Shown here piece after piece: positions 16,880 through 20,802 of a DNA stretch of 20,802 bases. The stretch's first letter is position 1. Each line of letters opens with the position of its first letter. The DNA is from Zelonia costaricensis. Lineage: Eukaryota; Euglenozoa; Kinetoplastea; Trypanosomatida; Trypanosomatidae. The notes under the pieces are model-generated. The model searched no databases and was not told the DNA's origin. It saw only the letters and a program-made list of their open reading frames with translations. The position numbers and the translations under genes were made by a program. Location of the stretch: NCBI GenBank assembly GCA_030849075.1, contig JASAOO010003080.1, positions 1-20,802 of the forward strand. The letters run 5' to 3'.

Positions 16880-17722
16880 GGACACACACCGACAACAAAA
16901 ATAAAAAGGGGTGCGCCTCAGCACGCACGAGCGCTATGTACAACAGCGGCAACGCGTACCCGTCCTTTTTTTTTTGCGTCTCACCCACGATGCACCCGCC
17001 ACGACGAAGCGGCCCACCGCTGAGCCGGTAGCGGAGCAGCGCGGGCATCAGCAGTGCCGGGGTGGCACAGCGGGGAGAGGGGCGGGGCGGGGAAGAGCAG
17101 AGGCAAGGAGGGAGCAGCTGTGGGGGGGGGGGGAGGGGCGGAGAGCGGGTGTGGAGTGGCTGAAGAGCCAGGGAGAACACGGGCGAGATGCCGAAGCCAG
17201 CAGAACAGCACACACACACACAAATCGATCACCATTCCTTCAAAAACAAACAGAAAAGCGAGAACCTACTGGACAGCGCATCAGGAGGGAGGGCTGGAGG
17301 CGCGGCAAAGAGGAAGGCTCGCGCACCAAGCCGGACTAAGGGGGGCGAGTGCGTGCGGGAGGAGCACGAGGTGCCAGGGCCTGCCACACACAAACGCAGC
17401 AGCACAACAAGAAAGGGCAGAGGGGAGAGGGGGGGGGGAGGAGTAACGCAGCGGGGAGAAGCGGAAGAGGAGCAGCACAGAGTACAGCGGCGACGGAGGA
17501 GAAGCGTAGAAACAATCAACTGTAGAGCGGGGCAAGCAGAGGTGCACTGAAGCGGGCAGCGCCACCGCGTGGACTTCTGCGCGCGCGCGTGTGTGTGCAA
17601 GGTAGGTCCCTGCCGGTAGCTTCCACCCACGCCGAGACTCACTCGACGTGCATTCCCGATGCAGCACACCGCTGTTCCACCCCCCCCCCCTTGCTTCTTC
17701 TCTACCAGTTTGTCTCCGCTGC

Positions 17723-20512
17723 TCAGCGTTGGGCAACGATGCGGCCGTTGCGCACGGTGAGCTGGTTGTTCGTCAGCTCAAACGCGGGTGGGGCGGAGTT
17801 GCGGGGGTGGGCATTGTTGCTGGAGCTGCGCAGCGAGCGCGATCGGCTCGCGCTGACGTTGCTGGCGCGGTCATTGCCCGCGCCGGTGCTGGCCGAGGAG
17901 GCGAGGCGGCCGCTGAACCGCGCGACGGTTTCGACCACGTCGTGGAAGAAGAGCACCATGACGGAGACGTTGTCCATGCTGCCGCGGTCCACGGCGAACT
18001 CGGCCAGCTTCTGACAGCAGTTGTTCAGCACGCGCCGCACCACTTCAGCGGAGGGGCGCGGCTTTGCGCCGGTCAAGATGTGCGGGTCGCAAACGTCCGG
18101 CGTGTAGCAGAGGAAGTCGCGCACGAACTCCGTGGCCTCCTCGTTGCTCAGGACATCCCACAACCCGTCGCACGCGAGCAGCAGGAACGAGGAGGCATCG
18201 GTGAGGTGCAGCTGCCGGACGTCCGCAATGTTGCTCACCATCAGATCGCGGTTGGAGATGAAGCGGCGGTTGTGCGACGAGGAGTTGGTGTTCGTGTCCG
18301 TGCTGCTGCTGACCCCACCGCCATCCCGCATGGCCCCAAAGGGGAAGTCGGTGAAGAGCTTCTCGTCCCCCTTGGCGTCCATCGCCGAGGTCGGCTGGAA
18401 CTTGAACTCGAAGTCCCCGAGCGCGCGGCTCACGGCCAAGATGCCGCAGACCCGCCCGAACTGCACGAAGCCGCCGCACTTGGCAATGCGCCGCGACTCG
18501 TCCGAGTTACCCGGCTTGTGGTCCTCGCTCATCGCGATGGTGGTCTGCCCATCGTACAGCACCGCGCGGGCATCGCCGAGGCACGCCACGTACAGCATGC
18601 GCCCGTACACGGCGGCCGCAATCAGCGTCGACCCGCCGTTGGCGCCGCTGTCGGTGTCGTCGAACATCTCCTCCTCCACGTCGCGGCGCCGCCGCCCTGT
18701 CCCGCCGCTGCCGCGCACGCCCTTGCGCTGCTGCAGCTGGTTCTTCTTCGCCTGCAGCGTGTGAAAGATCTCCCGGTCGGTCTGCAGGATCGACTCGACG
18801 AGGGCCAGGGCGTTGTTGTCGCCCAGCGCGGCGTGCTGCAGGACGTAGTGGGGCAGCCACTTGGCGCCGAGGTCGGCGACGCGCCGCCCGCAGTGGCCAT
18901 CGAGCACGGCGAGCAGCGACACGGGCTGCCCTCGCACCTGGGTTGCGTTGAGCTCCGCGAAGTGGGCGTCCTCCATGGTGGGCCGCATGCCCTGCACGCA
19001 GCCGCTGCCCGAGATGAGCGTGATGGGCACCGTGGCCGTCTTGCCGCTGCTCAGCACCACGTTGAACTTGTACGGCGGCAGCTCGTTCTCGCTCGCACAG
19101 GTCGCTGGCACCGCACCCCCAGCTACTCCGTTCCCGGACCCACTGCTACCGACGTGGTGACGCGAGCGGGCCGACGGCACCCCGAGCGGCGCGGTGGGCG
19201 GCGTGGGCCGCACCACTGCCGACGTCCCGTTGCCCACACCGTTGGGTGCACCACCGCCACCGGCGCCGGCGGGACGCAGCGAGGAGAGCAGCTGGGTGCT
19301 GCCGAACGCATCGTCCGCCCCCGCGCCGTCCACGCCTGCGTGGTTGCCCTTGCCAGCGTCCGGCGGGCCCTGGCGGACGGCGACGGCGGCAGCCACTGCC
19401 GCAGCCGCGCTGCCCTTTGGATTGCGCCGCGTCGCAGCGCCCCCGGTGCCGGCCGTGTTGGCCTCGCCGTCATCGCTGCCGCTGCTGCTGAGAATGGACT
19501 CGTGCGTGCCGCCGTTCCCGTCCAGCTGAACACCGCGGATGTCCACATCACCCCGAGTGTGGTGCTTGTTGTGGCGCCCCCGCAGCCGCAGCTGGTCGCC
19601 GACCGGACGCGGAGAGTGGCTCGGGGGTATGATGGGCGCCGACGTGGAGGATCGAAGCTGATGCGCGTTGCCGTCGCTCTCGTACATGTGGCCCGCCGTG
19701 GCCAGGCTACGCATGCCGGGCGGCGGTGGCGGCGCAGGGGCCGGCGCGGCAGCAGCGGAGTTCGCGTTCGGCGCAGCGGCGATGCTGCCGTGCGTCTCCT
19801 CCCGCATGGGCCGCAGCCGCGGCAGCACGTCCTTCGGGTCCTCCGGCGTGCGAGGCAGCGAGGCAGCTCGCGGACGTCCGGCGCTGCCGCCGTTCTGCGT
19901 GGGCTCGCCCGTCGGCGGGGACGGACCGGCCGCGAGAAGCTCGCGCCGCACCGTGTTCTGCGCCCCCTCCGCCCCGCCCCCACTCTTCCGCTGTCGGGCC
20001 GAGTACGGGAGTGGGTCCGAGACCACCAGTCGCGTGTTCTCGTTCACGTAGCTGTCCCCGCCACGCGCCATCGAGGCTGGTGGCGGCGTCCGCGAGCCGG
20101 TTGCGCTGGAGAGGTGCTGCTGCTGCTGTCGCTTGCCGGCGCGGGTTGGGGAGACCGCCTGCGAGTTGCTCTGCCGGTAGGTACCGGCGATGCCGGCCAT
20201 CTGCATAGCGCGCCGCGCGCGGTTCGCCTTGGCGCCGGAGATGCCGCTGGGCCCAACACCGCTGCCGCCGCCGCCGCGCTGCTTACCCGCGCCGGAGGGC
20301 ATGGCGCTTGCGCCGTTGCTGGGCGCGTAGGCGGAGGCGGTGTCGTAGAGCTGATAGAGGGGCCCGCGGGAGGCGGAGCAGCCGGAGGTGCCGCCACCAC
20401 CGACGCCACCGGCGCTGGCACCGCTCGTGCCGTTGCCAGCCCCAGCGCCATCGCCGCTGCCGCTGCCACCGCCACTGCTTCCCCCTCCGCCACGTCGGCC
20501 TCGTCGGTGCAT
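17723..20512 (-). CDS. PP2C-family (PPM) serine/threonine protein phosphatase with long disordered N-terminus
   Basis: 929 residues. The C-terminal half is a complete PP2C domain (about 497-860), which removes phosphate from Ser/Thr using two bound Mn/Mg ions. Visible motifs: GMRPTMEDAH (508-517), LLAVLDGHCGRRVAD (533-547), GGSTLIAAAVYG (626-637), ACLGDARAVLYDG (643-655), SEDHKP (662-667), GGFVQFGRVCGILAVSRALGD (680-700), LLACDGLWDVLSNEEA (778-793) and SMDNVSVMV (845-853). The metal-binding acids D538, D782 and D847 and the phosphate-binding R510 are present, so it should be active. Two insertions (about 586-622, basic then acidic, and 705-755, Asp/Ser/Asn-rich) enlarge the domain. The first 475 residues are Gly/Ser/Ala/Pro-rich and look disordered; they may serve for localisation or regulation. 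There is no Gly2, signal peptide or membrane segment. The first ATG in frame is at 20512; a longer frame to 20572 would need a TTG start and was not used. Confidence 0.92.
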   Translation of the reverse strand: MHRRGRRGGGGSSGGGSGSGDGAGAGNGTSGASAGGVGGGGTSGCSASRGPLYQLYDTASAYAPSNGASAMPSGAGKQRGGGGSGVGPSGISGAKANRARRAMQMAGIAGTYRQSNSQAVSPTRAGKRQQQQHLSSATGSRTPPPASMARGGDSYVNENTRLVVSDPLPYSARQRKSGGGAEGAQNTVRRELLAAGPSPPTGEPTQNGGSAGRPRAASLPRTPEDPKDVLPRLRPMREETHGSIAAAPNANSAAAAPAPAPPPPPGMRSLATAGHMYESDGNAHQLRSSTSAPIIPPSHSPRPVGDQLRLRGRHNKHHTRGDVDIRGVQLDGNGGTHESILSSSGSDDGEANTAGTGGAATRRNPKGSAAAAVAAAVAVRQGPPDAGKGNHAGVDGAGADDAFGSTQLLSSLRPAGAGGGGAPNGVGNGTSAVVRPTPPTAPLGVPSARSRHHVGSSGSGNGVAGGAVPATCASENELPPYKFNVVLSSGKTATVPITLISGSGCVQGMRPTMEDAHFAELNATQVRGQPVSLLAVLDGHCGRRVADLGAKWLPHYVLQHAALGDNNALALVESILQTDREIFHTLQAKKNQLQQRKGVRGSGGTGRRRRDVEEEMFDDTDSGANGGSTLIAAAVYGRMLYVACLGDARAVLYDGQTTIAMSEDHKPGNSDESRRIAKCGGFVQFGRVCGILAVSRALGDFEFKFQPTSAMDAKGDEKLFTDFPFGAMRDGGGVSSSTDTNTNSSSHNRRFISNRDLMVSNIADVRQLHLTDASSFLLLACDGLWDVLSNEEATEFVRDFLCYTPDVCDPHILTGAKPRPSAEVVRRVLNNCCQKLAEFAVDRGSMDNVSVMVLFFHDVVETVARFSGRLASSASTGAGNDRASNVSASRSRSLRSSSNNAHPRNSAPPAFELTNNQLTVRNGRIVAQR

Positions 20513-20557
20513 CTGCCCTATCGTCTGCCTTGGCAGACGCACACGCGCAGAACTGTG

Positions 20558-20600
20558 CTGCACGGTAAGCAAGGCAAGAAAGAGAGAACGAGAGCGGGAG
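20558..20600 (-). promoter_or_regulatory. Predicted trans-splice acceptor for the PP2C gene
   Basis: On the minus strand the tract CCCGCTCTCGTTCTCTCTTT (from 20597), continuing CTTGCCTTGCTTACC, is followed by GTGCAG with the first AG at 20559-20558. The predicted leader is 45 nt with no upstream ATG before the start at 20512. Confidence 0.6.
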
Positions 20601-20632
20601 CGGAGAGCACCAGGGGTAGGCGGTGTGCGTGA

Positions 20633-20652
20633 GTGTGTGTGTGTGTGTGTGT
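20633..20652. repeat. (GT)10 microsatellite
   Basis: Ten GT units on the plus strand, just upstream of the predicted splice acceptor of the PP2C gene. The rest of 20601-20802 shows no gene. Confidence 0.9.
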
Positions 20653-20802
20653 ATGTGGCTGTGGCTGTTGATGCCGCTCGTGAACTCTACACGCGCACAC
20701 AGACACGCCGATCGCTGCACGTCAATAGAAAGCGGAGAGGAGGGGGGGGGAAAGAGAAGGCGGCTAACCGTTGGCTAGCGTCTGGTACACAACAAGACGC
20801 AC

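Larger units (their letters stand above)
15307..17722. other. Longest intergenic region of the window (2.4 kb), no gene seen
   Basis: On the minus strand this is the 3' UTR of the phosphatase gene and the upstream region of the 704-residue gene. Several frames of 100-230 codons exist on both strands, but all are translated simple sequence (Thr-His, Cys-Val, Pro/Ser). It carries (CA)n at 16457-16473, 16489-16506 and 16857-16879, G runs near 16768-16779 and 17120-17131, and a plus-strand T run at about 16965-16975. Its unusual part is a pyrimidine-rich plus-strand block at 16201-16440. I found no tRNA-like or box C/D snoRNA-like structure. Confidence 0.65.

Noticed and set aside
20513..20572. 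A 20-residue N-terminal extension of the PP2C protein
   Set aside because: It would start at TTG (20570-20572), which is not expected in this eukaryote, and the predicted splice acceptor at 20558-20559 falls inside it.
17648..20632. A 994-codon open frame on the plus strand covering the whole PP2C gene
   Set aside because: It is the antisense shadow of a GC-rich gene. Its translation is Ala/Arg/Val/His-rich without domains, whereas the minus strand encodes a full set of PP2C motifs.

Overview
The window looks like a trypanosomatid nuclear chromosome, most likely from the Leishmaniinae (Leishmania, Porcisia, Endotrypanum, Leptomonas or Crithidia type). The reasons are: all six recognisable genes lie on the minus strand without introns; they are separated by 0.6-2.5 kb of simple-sequence DNA full of (CA)n and poly-G/poly-C runs; coding sequence is very GC-rich with long antisense shadow frames; and each gene whose start is visible has, on the coding strand, a polypyrimidine tract followed by a first AG just before its ATG, as expected for spliced-leader trans-splicing. 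The whole window reads as part of one polycistronic unit transcribed right to left.

In order of transcription: (1) 20512-17723, a PP2C-family protein phosphatase with a ~475-residue disordered N-terminal half; (2) 15247-13133, an unrecognised 704-residue protein, probably nuclear; (3) 11505-8527, a 992-residue nuclear-looking protein whose middle resembles the SANT-like domain of DMAP1/Swc4 (NuA4/SWR1 chromatin complexes); (4) 7859-4584, a 1091-residue mitochondrion-targeted protein with at least three copies of a ~55-residue winged-helix-like repeat; (5) 3828-3259, a compact SIS-domain sugar-phosphate isomerase-like protein resembling 6-phospho-3-hexuloisomerase; (6) 2019-1799 and 37-1, two tandem copies of a small calpain-related (DUF1935, SMP-type) protein. 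The first SMP copy is broken by an N at 2006 and the second runs off the window edge.

Neighbouring genes need not share a function in trypanosomatids, and I see no operon-like logic beyond the tandem SMP pair. Expression differences would come from UTRs. The two SMP copies share a 46-bp block inside unusually pyrimidine-rich leaders.

I found no tRNA, rRNA, snoRNA, CRISPR array, transposase or reverse transcriptase. The most useful second looks are the DMAP1/Swc4-like reading of the 992-residue protein, the repeat architecture of the mitochondrial protein, the altered phosphate-binding loops of the hexuloisomerase-like protein, and the assembly break in the SMP array. I see no clear sign of a wholly new defence or mobile system.
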